A stretch of DNA of 64,000 bases from JAFGIN01 sp050301235 (GCA_050301235.1 JBNKZD010000097.1:26299-90298), one strand, 5' to 3'. Shown: positions 1 through 9,078, counted from the first letter of the stretch. Notes: generated by a model not told the origin, from the sequence alone. Made by a program: numbers and translations.

Positions 1-343
1 TTAATCCGTCCAGACTGAAAGCAATTGTATTAATTCCCGCCTTTAGTGCCCTCTCGATAATATTTTCATTCATTGACCATCCGTTGGTGATCATATTGGC
101 AATAATACCGTTTTTTCCAAGTTCACCTGCAATTTGATCCCAGTCGCTCCTCAGAGTTGGTTCTCCACCTGAAAGGGTTATACATTTTATTCCGAGGCTG
201 CCAAGATCTTTGCATAGTGCAAGAGCTTCACTCGTGGACAGCTCGCCGGGGAGGGCACCTTCACAAGCAGATCCACAATGTTTGCAGCGCATGTTGCAGC
301 CCATAGTGATCTCCCAGACTCCTGCAATGGGTGTGTATTCCAT
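1..343 (-). CDS. radical SAM protein, paralogue of the 26.2-kb RiPP maturase (3' end outside window)
   Basis: Only the N-terminal 114 codons are in the window; the frame is open to the left edge. The start is an ATG at 343 preceded by an AAGGAG-type ribosome site. The 4Fe-4S/SAM motif Cx3Cx2C (CNMRCKHC) lies at residues 16-23, followed by the GGEP motif. Comparing by eye with the radical SAM protein at 26236-27753, about 80 of 114 residues are identical. Family knowledge: SPASM-type peptide maturases use this core. Whether this copy has the SPASM and TPR parts cannot be seen. It lies after the last eCIS gene, with about 460 bases between, so it may be a separate transcript. Confidence 0.85.
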   Translation of the reverse strand, partial: MEYTPIAGVWEITMGCNMRCKHCGSACEGALPGELSTSEALALCKDLGSLGIKCITLSGGEPTLRSDWDQIAGELGKNGIIANMITNGWSMNENIIERALKAGINTIAFSLDGL

Positions 344-803
344 ACATTTCTCCTTTTTTTTTGATTTTTCTCAATCAGGTCTCAGGTTTCCCGATTTATT
401 CAAAGACATACCTTTGATACAATACTCAAAATAGTTACTATGTAAAAGTATCTAAATTTTCGAGAACAAAAATCGTGCAAGTTGTAAATCTCAGATGCAA
501 GCCGCTTATGACGACCAGAATTTTATATAAAAAGAACCAGAGACTGGTTATCACAATTCTGTTCAGCCTTTGTCTAATCAATATAGATATTGTTAATATA
601 ATGTTCAATACTTATTTACACATTGATTTGACATGCTGGCTTGATTGAACATATGTGATGATGGCTGTCTGCTCGATTGTGACGGATCAGAAACGGTAGC
701 AAATTCACAGGGAGAACGGATTCATGTTGTAAAAAAGCCAGGGTTTTTATACAACTGTTTTATAGAAAAAGAGGTATAGTTTCTTATCGTGTTGAAGATT
801 AAA
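344..803. other. intergenic region between the last eCIS gene and the radical SAM paralogue
   Basis: AT-rich sequence with no credible gene on either strand. I looked on the minus strand for a second small RiPP precursor with a double-Gly leader or XYG repeats upstream of the radical SAM paralogue and found none. One imperfect hairpin is annotated separately. Confidence 0.6.
726..755 (-). terminator. imperfect hairpin downstream of the last eCIS gene
   Basis: Arms GTTGTA(A)AAAAA and TTTTTATACAAC pair with one mismatch around a GCCAGGG core, about 50 bases after the stop of the DUF4157 gene ending at 804. There is no T-tract beyond the hairpin on the minus strand, so a terminator role for the eCIS operon is only suggested. 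Confidence 0.3.
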
Positions 804-2801
804 TTAAAACAAACTCAAAAACCAGTTTGAAACCTTGGGACCGGGTAAAACCATCATTCTGAAATCATTTGACGGCAGGCTCGGATCGGTACTCTCTCCG
901 TCAAAAGAATGATACTCAGAGGAAACAGTCACCCAATCCATGACGGATGCGCTACCACCGATACTGAATAAATTTCCACTGTCAGCATTAAACGGGTCCT
1001 GGTTGCGATACATAGTGTTGAGGTTAAAAGTAGATATTCCCGGAATACTTAATCCAACACTACCTCCGAAATCAACAGCCCCTTCTTCATCCGATGTAGG
1101 AAACAAGCCACCAACCACACCACCAACCGTCAGTTTCCATGTCTCATTGTCAACAAGATTTATTGTTGATGCACCATTAATACGGTCTCTCACCCCTGAT
1201 TCATTTGGACGATAGCTTAATTCGTTTGTAAGCTGCATCGATAACGGTCCGAATGTTCGGAAAATTAAACCACTTCGGAAATAAGTTTCAGGGAGCCTTC
1301 CATCGCTTCCGGGACTATATCCTCCCTCGATCAACGTATAAACACCTTGATTGCCAATGAACACTCCTGCCAGCCATCGATCAGTGCCTTCTGGTGCCGT
1401 TGGATCTGAATCACTTTCAACTGCAAAATTCCCTGAAAAATAGGGATATGCCTCGAAACCATGGTATTTTGCTTTTTCAGTTTCATCTTCAGGGTAAAGG
1501 TCGGCTATTGATGCAATATTAAGTCCGAAATTCATTGAAAGAGCGTCTGGTACAGTGTCATCACCATAACCAGTTAGTTTGAGATCAAATCCACTTGGTG
1601 AAGAATAAAACGGATAACTCCATCGGGGATCCGGGCTGTTTCCCATCATGCCGGGTCGTGAAAAACCCCCTGGTGCTTCCGTAAATTTGCCCAGGGCAAG
1701 ACTTGGTAGTGTAGTAAAGTTGAGATCACTTTCCATGAGTGCCTGAACACCCGTAATGCCTGCCTGCAATAAACTACCATATATTATTAACGTACCAATA
1801 TTGGAAATCGCTGTATTTTCAAACTGATCACTTTCAAAGTATTTTTCAAGATCGGTCTGTATCCCGATAGAAAGCGATGTAAGAACGAGGTTAACGTAGG
1901 TGTCTTTATTTCCAGATAGCGCTTCAACCATTGATAGTGACTTATCAAAATCAAGATCATAGGAAGATACTTCTGTGTATAGACCTGCATAGGCAAGATT
2001 AAGCAGAAGAACAATTTGCTTGTGAAGGATTTCGGGATCAATAATTTCCCTTGCATCGGTTTCCCTTGCTTTATTAATTGACGACTGCCAGCGATCCGGC
2101 AATTGCAGAACTAATGGTTCAATCATCAACCAGGGAGACGCAAAGGAGCCGAACCCGGCTTCTGCATCCTGAGAATCCTCATCATTTTCTCCCCTTTGTA
2201 TCTGTGTCGATTGCTGAAGAACGTGAGTCAATTCATGGGCAAGTAACTGCTTGCCATTTTCGGTTTCAGGTGTATATTCACCAGCATTGAATGCGATGTC
2301 ATTTCCAACAGTAAAGGCTTTGGCATTAATCTGCTGTGCTGCCTTTGCGGCATTTGTATCGGTATGAATCCTGACATTACTGAAATCAGCACCAAAACGT
2401 GGTTCCATAAACGAACGAACTTCATCTGAAATTGGTAATCCTTGTCCAGAAAGTTGATTGATGCGGGATTCAGTTTCATCGGAAATCAGATCATTTTCAT
2501 TAATAGTTTTGGGTTGAATAGTATGGTACGTCTGAAGCGGCTTGCACTGGAAATGGGGGGGAGGCATTCGCATAACTTGATCAGCAACGAGGTCTGCTTC
2601 TCTCTCTGAAAAATCATTTGGGTCACTCATACTTCTGCGAGTCTGAATAGTTCTTCTGTTTAATAAATGTACCATTGCCTGGTTCCCAAACGCTCGGTTC
2701 AACCCGATTGCCTGAGGTTGTCTTGTGAGGCCAGTACGGTTTTCATGTATCCCCATATTTCGATGGAGATTGTTAATTGTATTATTTATTCTTTTTTGCA
2801 T
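804..2801 (-). CDS. DUF4157 (eCIS core) metallopeptidase-domain protein with beta-barrel-like C-terminus, probable eCIS cargo
   Basis: A 665-residue protein. The N-terminal third carries the DUF4157 signature: an FGNQA motif, a READLVADQVMRM helix and a zinc-binding HELTH at residues 189-193 followed by VLQQ. DUF4157 proteins are typical of eCIS loci and are thought to be loaded cargo or to help load it. The C-terminal ~350 residues alternate short hydrophobic and polar strands rich in Gly, Asn and aromatics and end in Phe, like a transmembrane beta-barrel or beta-rich repeat. No known toxin domain is recognised. Residues ~75-200 nearly match those of the neighbouring 404-residue protein, so the two share a module and differ in payload. 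Last gene of the eCIS run. Confidence 0.8.
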   Translation of the reverse strand: MQKRINNTINNLHRNMGIHENRTGLTRQPQAIGLNRAFGNQAMVHLLNRRTIQTRRSMSDPNDFSEREADLVADQVMRMPPPHFQCKPLQTYHTIQPKTINENDLISDETESRINQLSGQGLPISDEVRSFMEPRFGADFSNVRIHTDTNAAKAAQQINAKAFTVGNDIAFNAGEYTPETENGKQLLAHELTHVLQQSTQIQRGENDEDSQDAEAGFGSFASPWLMIEPLVLQLPDRWQSSINKARETDAREIIDPEILHKQIVLLLNLAYAGLYTEVSSYDLDFDKSLSMVEALSGNKDTYVNLVLTSLSIGIQTDLEKYFESDQFENTAISNIGTLIIYGSLLQAGITGVQALMESDLNFTTLPSLALGKFTEAPGGFSRPGMMGNSPDPRWSYPFYSSPSGFDLKLTGYGDDTVPDALSMNFGLNIASIADLYPEDETEKAKYHGFEAYPYFSGNFAVESDSDPTAPEGTDRWLAGVFIGNQGVYTLIEGGYSPGSDGRLPETYFRSGLIFRTFGPLSMQLTNELSYRPNESGVRDRINGASTINLVDNETWKLTVGGVVGGLFPTSDEEGAVDFGGSVGLSIPGISTFNLNTMYRNQDPFNADSGNLFSIGGSASVMDWVTVSSEYHSFDGESTDPSLPSNDFRMMVLPGPKVSNWFLSLF

Positions 2802-2865
2802 CCTTATTGTCCTTGAAATAATATATATAATGATTCGAGAGGTTTCGGATCATCATAAGCTGATT

Positions 2866-4080
2866 TTAGAAATATGGTACATTATACAGATTGAGTATCT
2901 CATTTTCAACATTTTGGAGAAAACGTGCGCCGGGTGTAGTGACAGAATCGTCTACCCATTGTGGGACAATCCCTATGCCTGTTTCAATAATTTGTGAAAT
3001 ACCATCAATTGAGGCTATATCAAAAAAGTCCGGTGTGGCTGCGATTCTCGCCAGGTCTTCCATAGGGAGGTATCGTAACCCTCCATCAAGGTAAGCCTGT
3101 GAATGTGTACCATAGGCAAATTCTCTGAATGCATCTTCATCCTGCTCTAAACGATCAAATGCTGCCGGATCTGCATCGCGTCTGTTTTCAATTGCCTCCT
3201 GAAGTAACACAAAGGTTCTGTCGACCCACCGCTGTCCTTCTGCCGATAATGTCGGTCTTAGTTCTGTTGTAAACCTTCTGGCATATCGGTCACCATAATT
3301 TAAATAATAGTCCGGAGGGGGAGGTGTGGTATGTCTTGACAGGTAATCGTCATTACGTGCCTGATAGTAATTAACATTGCCGACCATGCTGCGCAATGAT
3401 GCCGGTAGGGTAATTGTTGCACCTGGAGTTGTAGCTTCTGGAGGAGTTAGATTCTCACGCTGTACCTGATGAGATTGCTGTTGAAGTACATGAGTAAGTT
3501 CATGGGCAAGCAACTGCTTGCCATTTTCGGTTTCTGGAACATATTCCCCTGTATTGAATGCAACGTCGTTTCCAACAGTAAATGCTTTGGCATTAATCTG
3601 CTGCGCAACAGATGCAGCATTTGAATCGGTATGAATTCTGACATTACTGAAATCAGCACCAAAGCGCGGTTCCATAAATGAACGAACTTCATCCGAAATC
3701 GGTGATCCTTGTCCAGAAAGCCGATTGATGCAGGATTCTGTTTCATCTGAGATGAGTTCATTTTCATCAATTTCTTCAGGTTGAATAGTTTGGTGTGTCT
3801 GAAGAGGTTTTCTCTGGAGATGAGACTGCGGCATTCTCATAACCTGATCTGCAATCCGGTCTGCTTCCTTTTCGTAAATATCATCCGGATCACTCAGGTT
3901 CAGTTTTGTTTGCAATGGTTTACCCAGAAGATGAAGTAACGCCTGATTGCCAAAACGGCCTTGAAGGTATGATGTTTTAAAGGGGGAAGATGTGGTTGAT
4001 TCAATGCTATTTTTATTTGAAATATTATTAGTGTTACTGCTGTTTTGTTTAAATAGAAAAGAATTTTTATGATAATTCAC
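2866..4080 (-). CDS. DUF4157 (eCIS core) metallopeptidase-domain protein, probable eCIS cargo
   Basis: A 404-residue protein with an Asn/Ser-rich start, then DUF4157: FGNQALLHLL, KEADRIADQVMRM, and HELTH at residues 193-197 followed by VLQQQ. After a VQREN linker comes a ~190-residue helical C-terminal part with no recognised domain. The DUF4157 module closely resembles that of the 665-residue neighbour, pointing to tandem duplication and C-terminal exchange. Known context: DUF4157 proteins travel with contractile injection particles. Toxicity of the C-terminal part is inference. The gene follows the nucleotidyltransferase-like gene in the same direction. Confidence 0.8.
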   Translation of the reverse strand: MNYHKNSFLFKQNSSNTNNISNKNSIESTTSSPFKTSYLQGRFGNQALLHLLGKPLQTKLNLSDPDDIYEKEADRIADQVMRMPQSHLQRKPLQTHQTIQPEEIDENELISDETESCINRLSGQGSPISDEVRSFMEPRFGADFSNVRIHTDSNAASVAQQINAKAFTVGNDVAFNTGEYVPETENGKQLLAHELTHVLQQQSHQVQRENLTPPEATTPGATITLPASLRSMVGNVNYYQARNDDYLSRHTTPPPPDYYLNYGDRYARRFTTELRPTLSAEGQRWVDRTFVLLQEAIENRRDADPAAFDRLEQDEDAFREFAYGTHSQAYLDGGLRYLPMEDLARIAATPDFFDIASIDGISQIIETGIGIVPQWVDDSVTTPGARFLQNVENEILNLYNVPYF

Positions 4081-4157
4081 ATATTCCCCCAGAATACAGA
4101 CCCGTTAGGCTATTTTGATACCACATTTCATTGTTGAAAAAATAATTCAGTGTAACA

Positions 4158-4910
4158 TTACAGTTTCTTCGTAATAGCTTTTATTCGCGATGTTATCAAC
4201 GAGTGGTTTCGTTGAACTGATGTAGTACCTGGCGAAAAGTGCTGAAGTAGAGAAGCTAGAGCGTCCTTACTTTTCAAAAGCTTTTCGAACTCTTCTGAAA
4301 GGAATTTTTTTAAAACGGGCGTGCAATCGTTTACGATTTCCTGCTCTATTTCAGCACGTCCTGCAAGCAGTACCAACAGATCGTAAATGTCGAAACTTTT
4401 GGAATAATCGTTCCGGCCTCTGCGGTAGTAGCTGTTGAATTTAATAGCGCAAAAGTAGCGGGCTGGTACGATCTTCAGTGAAAGTGTTTTTTCAAGGTTT
4501 ACAGTTATTGCTTCAGAATGTGCATCAAAAAGCCACCTGTTATTAAATTCAACAACAGGACCGCCAGGCATGACATCCATACTGATAGGTCCGAGTTTCC
4601 ACTTGGTAACAACATCATTTCTAAGCTTCTCAAATCCGCGGTCCCAGAGTTTGTCTTCAAATTCAAGAAGCTGTTGTTTTTTCTCAAATTCTACAATGCA
4701 ATCGATGTCTTTGCTTTTGCGAACAGGGAGGTCACTCGCTTTGGTCAAAAACAAGGGTAAAATGGCGCCTCCCAGGAATACTGCATGTTGATTAAGATCT
4801 CCCATGGCTTGTAAAACTGTTTTCACCATACTCAGGTTTTCACTCGCAACGGTTGAATAGGGTTGATTAACGGCAGTCGATGATTTGATTTCTACATTTT
4901 TTTTTGGCAT
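4158..4910 (-). CDS. nucleotidyltransferase-like protein inside the eCIS cargo region
   Basis: A 250-residue protein. A hydrophobic FLGGAILPLF stretch, then RKSKDIDCIVEF (around residues 75-90), looks like the G-G...D-x-D core of the nucleotidyltransferase fold seen in AbiEii-type toxins and related enzymes. Downstream KLGPISMDVM could supply a third acidic residue. There is no signal peptide. Position between the fibre/Ig genes and the DUF4157 genes puts it among probable cargo or accessory genes. It could instead be a cytoplasmic modifier unrelated to the particle. The family assignment is by motif only. Confidence 0.55.
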   Translation of the reverse strand: MPKKNVEIKSSTAVNQPYSTVASENLSMVKTVLQAMGDLNQHAVFLGGAILPLFLTKASDLPVRKSKDIDCIVEFEKKQQLLEFEDKLWDRGFEKLRNDVVTKWKLGPISMDVMPGGPVVEFNNRWLFDAHSEAITVNLEKTLSLKIVPARYFCAIKFNSYYRRGRNDYSKSFDIYDLLVLLAGRAEIEQEIVNDCTPVLKKFLSEEFEKLLKSKDALASLLQHFSPGTTSVQRNHSLITSRIKAITKKL

Positions 4911-4949
4911 ATCGATATCCTGTCTGAAAGAGAATTATTCATTGTAGTA

Positions 4950-5549
4950 TCAGATGAATTCCACACGAGTTGTCCGTCCACGGATTCCCGGTTCCTTACA
5001 CAGGATTTCAATTGTGGCGACTCGTTTCTCCTGGGAGGAAACAAGACGTATTTTCGCTTCACCATTGACTAAATTAACCGAATTGATTGCATCTTTTCCT
5101 GTGAAATCCTGAATAGTGCCGTGGTCGGTACGAAGATACAGTAGATTGTTATCATTTTCTGAGGTCTGGAGCCTTTTTCGTTCATCGATTTTTTGCAAAA
5201 TAATGACTGTATATGAGACTCCATCAGCAGGTATCTCGGGAATTCCATCAACAGGATGCTTATCAGGTGCATCAACCTTTACGAAAATCGCAAAATATTC
5301 CTGATCACGAATGACCAGTTTCAACTCTGAAGTTGAGTTGTCAATTTTCAATTTGTTGGGAAATGCATTATAATAGAGTTCCGTTTTTTTCTCATCTACA
5401 ACCTGAATCGCATCATATTCAACTTGATCACCCGACTTAATGGTACCTTTGGTAATTTCGGCTATCGCGGTTTGTTTATCGCTATCTGTACCAAAACGAG
5501 ATGTAAGACCAATTATTTTAAGGTTAGATTTGTTATATACTACCCACAT
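4950..5549 (-). CDS. Ig-like (Big_1-like) accessory protein of the eCIS locus
   Basis: A 199-residue protein without signal peptide. The second half (IPADGVSYTVI, then LRTDHGTI, then VNLVNGEAKIRLVSS) follows the strand pattern of invasin-type bacterial Ig domains. The first half is not recognised. Its place just after the fibre gene suggests a particle surface or fibre-tip component that binds a target or holds the fibre; this is inference from position. Start chosen at the ATG at 5549 with an AGGTAAAC-like site upstream. Confidence 0.55.
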   Translation of the reverse strand: MWVVYNKSNLKIIGLTSRFGTDSDKQTAIAEITKGTIKSGDQVEYDAIQVVDEKKTELYYNAFPNKLKIDNSTSELKLVIRDQEYFAIFVKVDAPDKHPVDGIPEIPADGVSYTVIILQKIDERKRLQTSENDNNLLYLRTDHGTIQDFTGKDAINSVNLVNGEAKIRLVSSQEKRVATIEILCKEPGIRGRTTRVEFI

Positions 5550-5600
5550 ATGTTTACCTCCAAATAAACTTCAAATTTGCATTCAATATAATCCAATTGG

Positions 5601-7001
5601 TTATCCGTAAATAAGTAATGCGCATTTAAGATCGAACGAAGAAAGTGAAGCGTATGCATCTGTTGTGCTGCGTTCCCTTCTATACAGTGCCACAGTAATT
5701 ACACCGGCATCAGTTGCTCCTGAAATCGTCACGTCCAGTCTTTCTTCACGCTTCTGAGTACTTACCTGATCTTCAAATGATGCCGAAAACAGGTTCCCGT
5801 TAGCCATGTAACATGTTTGAACAATATAAGGGACCGAGGCCACTCTGGTTATTTTATTACCTATGCAGTATCTGAAAGCTGTGGGAGCAGCCAGATCAAC
5901 CATTCCTGAACACTGGACACCGTAAAGTAAACCAGCCAGCGTAGAATTACAATAGCTGAAAGCCCAGATAAACCGCGGTTTGAAACCTGCATTGACAGTA
6001 CGGATAGCACCACTACCATCTGTAGCAGAAAATGCAACTTCAGTCTGAAATCTGTTTTTAAAGTCATATGCTATAGCGGATAATGCTCCGACCTGTGCAG
6101 CAGTCGTATTGTGTGGATTTCCCGAGATACCGGAATGGGTTTCTCCTATGGTAATAGTATTAGCGGCATCGTTTGGTGTTATATGAATCGCATTTGCAGC
6201 GATAAGGTCGATATTGCCACCCGGATTGCGTACACCGTCGATACTTACGGGTACTCCAATTTGAGTCGCAGTCGTATTGTGCGGATTTCCTGAGATACCG
6301 GAATGGGTTTCACCAATGGTAATAGTATTTGAAGCATCATTTGGTGTAATATGAATCGTGTTAGCAGCAATCAGGTCGATATTGCCACCCGGATTGGATA
6401 CACCATCGATACTGACAACTGGACGGATCGCCGGAGCAAGTTTATCCAGTGTGACGGCACCATTTGCTATTTCATTGTTTGAAACTGCACCTGCTGCTAT
6501 TGAACTGCTTGCTCGTTTGACTACTGTCGTATCTGAAATGATCGTGCTGATATTCCCGCTTCCATCAAGATGAATCCTGGCTATAGTTATGATGGAACCA
6601 TCAGCTGGAGGAATTGTTGAAGAATCGGAAAGTATCGGGAGTTCAGTTGTACGTACATAGTTATCAACAGCTCCTGATGTGTATCGATCTGCACTATCGA
6701 AAGTTTCATTATATGCAATAGTAAGGTATACATCGATATTACTACCGGTTGTAACAAGTGGGTAGGCAGAAGGATCGATAACCGTAATTTCTCGACCAGT
6801 ATTATCGATTGCAGCTCCAGGGGCTACAGATACAACTCTGTCAGCGGATTTTGTGACTGACAGTCCGGATGCAACACCCCAGGTATGCAGTGATGCATTG
6901 AGCCTGCGGCGCATAGCAATATGATATGCCTGTTCATCTTTGAAATCTGCTTCAACAAGAAACTGATTGGTAAAGTAATTCAACCTTTTAACAGGAGGCA
7001 T
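5601..7001 (-). CDS. eCIS tail fibre-like protein
   Basis: A 466-residue protein. The N-terminus (VKRLNYFTNQFLVEADFKDEQ, then a Gly/Ala/Val-rich baseplate-binding stretch) is typical of eCIS and phage proteins that dock a fibre to the baseplate. The middle has two near-identical 56-residue units, each containing SIDGV, GGNIDLIAAN, HITPNDA and HSGISGNPHN. The C-terminal ~150 residues (from about AIAYDFKNRFQTEVAF) look like a beta-rich tip domain and are the likely receptor-binding part. It follows the P2-I-type tail gene by 20 bases, consistent with one operon. Confidence 0.75.
   Translation of the reverse strand: MPPVKRLNYFTNQFLVEADFKDEQAYHIAMRRRLNASLHTWGVASGLSVTKSADRVVSVAPGAAIDNTGREITVIDPSAYPLVTTGSNIDVYLTIAYNETFDSADRYTSGAVDNYVRTTELPILSDSSTIPPADGSIITIARIHLDGSGNISTIISDTTVVKRASSSIAAGAVSNNEIANGAVTLDKLAPAIRPVVSIDGVSNPGGNIDLIAANTIHITPNDASNTITIGETHSGISGNPHNTTATQIGVPVSIDGVRNPGGNIDLIAANAIHITPNDAANTITIGETHSGISGNPHNTTAAQVGALSAIAYDFKNRFQTEVAFSATDGSGAIRTVNAGFKPRFIWAFSYCNSTLAGLLYGVQCSGMVDLAAPTAFRYCIGNKITRVASVPYIVQTCYMANGNLFSASFEDQVSTQKREERLDVTISGATDAGVITVALYRRERSTTDAYASLSSFDLKCALLIYG
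6103..6416 (-). repeat. two tandem 168-base units in the fibre gene
   Basis: The unit beginning at 6103 recurs at 6271 with the same reading frame and few changes, encoding 56-residue repeats with GGNIDL, HITPNDA and ISGNPHNTTA. The second copy loses similarity near 6416. This is a coding duplication inside the fibre shaft and not a mobile element. Confidence 0.8.
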
Positions 7002-7021
7002 GGAACACTTCCTTTCTCAAT

Positions 7022-7672
7022 CTATTCATTTATTTCTGTTCCCAGCAGTGTATCGACTCCGATAGTTGAATATACGCCGATCTGCATACTGGGATAAGTT
7101 ACTTCAAGGGTATAGTGGGTATGCGCTGGTTTTTCCAGCTCAATAAGTGCCTGAGCAATAGCCATCTGTCTTTCCAGTGATTCTGGAGATTCCCGGGGAA
7201 GAGAGATGGTCACCTGGAAGAAATGCGGAGCGCCGCCACCGAGCACGGTATCCTGACCAATTGTCGAGTGAACCCCAATCTGAAACTCACTCGAGGCGCT
7301 CTCCATAACGGCTGGAGTACCCACTGTAAAGATACTCAGTAATTTTTTAAGGTTCTCTTTTGTTCCCCGGCGCCTGTATAATTGAATGATATTGGCGATA
7401 AAATCCCGTTGCTTTGTAATGTCAAGATCTGAACGCAGTGTAAACGAAGTCCAGTCCGACAGCCATTCCAGAAATTTTTCTGGTGTTTCGTAAGGATCAA
7501 AAATGGTCGAAAGACCTGCGATGCTTTCTTCGAGTCCATCGAATGGAAATAAAATCCCCGGTTCCGGATCGCGGCCAAACAGAATTTTTTCAAAGGCAGC
7601 TAAAAACCGGTCAAGGAAATCATTGTCCTGATATAGAGACGGTAATCTCTGAAGAAGACGATTGATTGTCAT
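7022..7672 (-). CDS. P2 gpI-like phage tail/baseplate protein of the eCIS
   Basis: A 216-residue protein. The start (INRLLQRLPSLYQDNDFLDRF), the FDPYETPEKFLEWLSDWTSF segment and YRRRGTKENLKKLLSIFTG-like helix match the tail domain shared by P2 gpI and eCIS baseplate proteins, which links baseplate wedge to fibre. The C-terminus holds two short related stretches (IGVHSTIGQDTVLG and IGVYSTIGVDTLLG). Its ATG overlaps the stop of the J-type gene by four bases (7669-7672), showing translational coupling. Confidence 0.75.
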   Translation of the reverse strand: MTINRLLQRLPSLYQDNDFLDRFLAAFEKILFGRDPEPGILFPFDGLEESIAGLSTIFDPYETPEKFLEWLSDWTSFTLRSDLDITKQRDFIANIIQLYRRRGTKENLKKLLSIFTVGTPAVMESASSEFQIGVHSTIGQDTVLGGGAPHFFQVTISLPRESPESLERQMAIAQALIELEKPAHTHYTLEVTYPSMQIGVYSTIGVDTLLGTEINE

Positions 7673-9078
7673 GATGATGCTCCTTCCTGAAATTCCTTGA
7701 AGGTTTTCACTTCAAGAAAATTTCCAGATGGAAAAGTAATCTCTACCAGTTCATTTTCATACAAACTGACGCATTCGAGTTCGCCAAGATCATTTCGTTG
7801 TATTCTTGAATCATCACCACCGATCATTACTATTTCATCGAGTTCTGTGCTGCCACTTCCGGTACTTCTGCATACGAAGTCAACGCCCGGAACAAGGTCC
7901 AGTAATGAGTATACTTCTGAGACATAAACAGACCGGCCAAATGGCCAGCCGTTACCATCCTTGCCGCCGAAATATGGATTAAAAAATTTCCATAGTGCTT
8001 CAATAATTCGGGAACGAACAACACTCGTGAGTGCATCTGGTTTGACTACAACAGTAAGACGTATGTAAATACGAATATATAGAGGACCAACAACGTGCAC
8101 AACAGTAGTAAGTAATCTTCTTGAGTCAATATAATTTGCTACCTGAGAAAACAAAGCTGCGTTCGGCTGCAATATTTTTGGAAAAATTCGCACCGCAGTA
8201 GCAACCGTCGTTGGTTTCTTTTGGGTAGAAATACGTACCCAGTGCATATTGATAGTATTAATTACGGTTGGTTGCCAATCTGGGGGAACATTGAAACAAA
8301 TTGAACCGTTAACATTCCATCCGGCGGTGAAATCGGATAAGCCATTTGGATCTATCTGTAATTTTACCCATGCAGAACCGTTGTAGTATTCTAAAGACAA
8401 CTGATAGTTATTTCCTGTTTGCGAGAAAACAAACTGGATTTCTCCAAATGGAATTTCATTACCAATAAAAAGATATTCATCACTTCTGTTAATGAGCCTG
8501 AACCCTAGTCCATTTCCATTGCCAGCTTCGACTGTATGATCGGTGAATATCTCCTCTGCCAGAATTCCAATCGAAGAAAACATCGGTTTTGGTACAATGA
8601 TAATACTGATATGCCCCGGGCTCTGCCGATTACGTTCCAAAAGATTCATGGAAGTCATATTTTTGCGAGGAACACAGCGGACACGTTCAATATTTGATAG
8701 TGTACCCGAAGGGTAAGAATCAAGTGCTAACTGTTCAAAATCAGAAACGGTAACTGCACGGTCAACCTTTCTGAATTCAAGAACTGTTTTTCTGATTGCC
8801 AGTTCAAGTTCTTCACCAGATAGGTTGCTGTCTGCCTCTGTCCAGTTCGACGCTCCTTTTAAAAGTTTAAGAAACATTCGTTTGTTTGCATCAGTAATTC
8901 TATTCAGACGATAGAGCAGCATTTCCGTATAATAAGCAAACAGTTCAATGAGCGTTATACCGGGATCGGACGGATTATGGTTCGTCCAGTCTGGCGCATA
9001 GGTTGGAATCAGATTCCTTGCTTCTTCGACAAGATCAGAATACCGTCGGTCATCGAGATTTGGAAGATTTATTGGCAT
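7669..9078 (-). CDS. baseplate J-like protein (Afp11/12 type), smaller copy
   Basis: A 469-residue protein. The N-terminal INLPNLDDRRYSDLVEEAR and the PDWTNHNPSDPGITLIELFAY motif are hallmark residues of baseplate J-type assembly proteins in eCIS. Mid-region FRKVDRAVTVSDFEQLA and GHISIIIVP are also found in the family. Role: part of the wedge ring that triggers sheath contraction. It is coupled to the downstream gpI-like gene by an ATGA overlap and follows the larger J-type gene by 25 bases. Confidence 0.8.
   Translation of the reverse strand: MPINLPNLDDRRYSDLVEEARNLIPTYAPDWTNHNPSDPGITLIELFAYYTEMLLYRLNRITDANKRMFLKLLKGASNWTEADSNLSGEELELAIRKTVLEFRKVDRAVTVSDFEQLALDSYPSGTLSNIERVRCVPRKNMTSMNLLERNRQSPGHISIIIVPKPMFSSIGILAEEIFTDHTVEAGNGNGLGFRLINRSDEYLFIGNEIPFGEIQFVFSQTGNNYQLSLEYYNGSAWVKLQIDPNGLSDFTAGWNVNGSICFNVPPDWQPTVINTINMHWVRISTQKKPTTVATAVRIFPKILQPNAALFSQVANYIDSRRLLTTVVHVVGPLYIRIYIRLTVVVKPDALTSVVRSRIIEALWKFFNPYFGGKDGNGWPFGRSVYVSEVYSLLDLVPGVDFVCRSTGSGSTELDEIVMIGGDDSRIQRNDLGELECVSLYENELVEITFPSGNFLEVKTFKEFQEGASS

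Noticed and set aside
210..434. 74-codon plus-strand open frame at the left edge
   Set aside because: Lies antisense to the radical SAM paralogue, whose Cys motif is clear.
1787..2479. Minus-strand frames of 83-89 codons inside the DUF4157 genes
   Set aside because: They are out-of-frame shadows of the DUF4157 reading frame, mirrored in the second copy because the DNA is duplicated.
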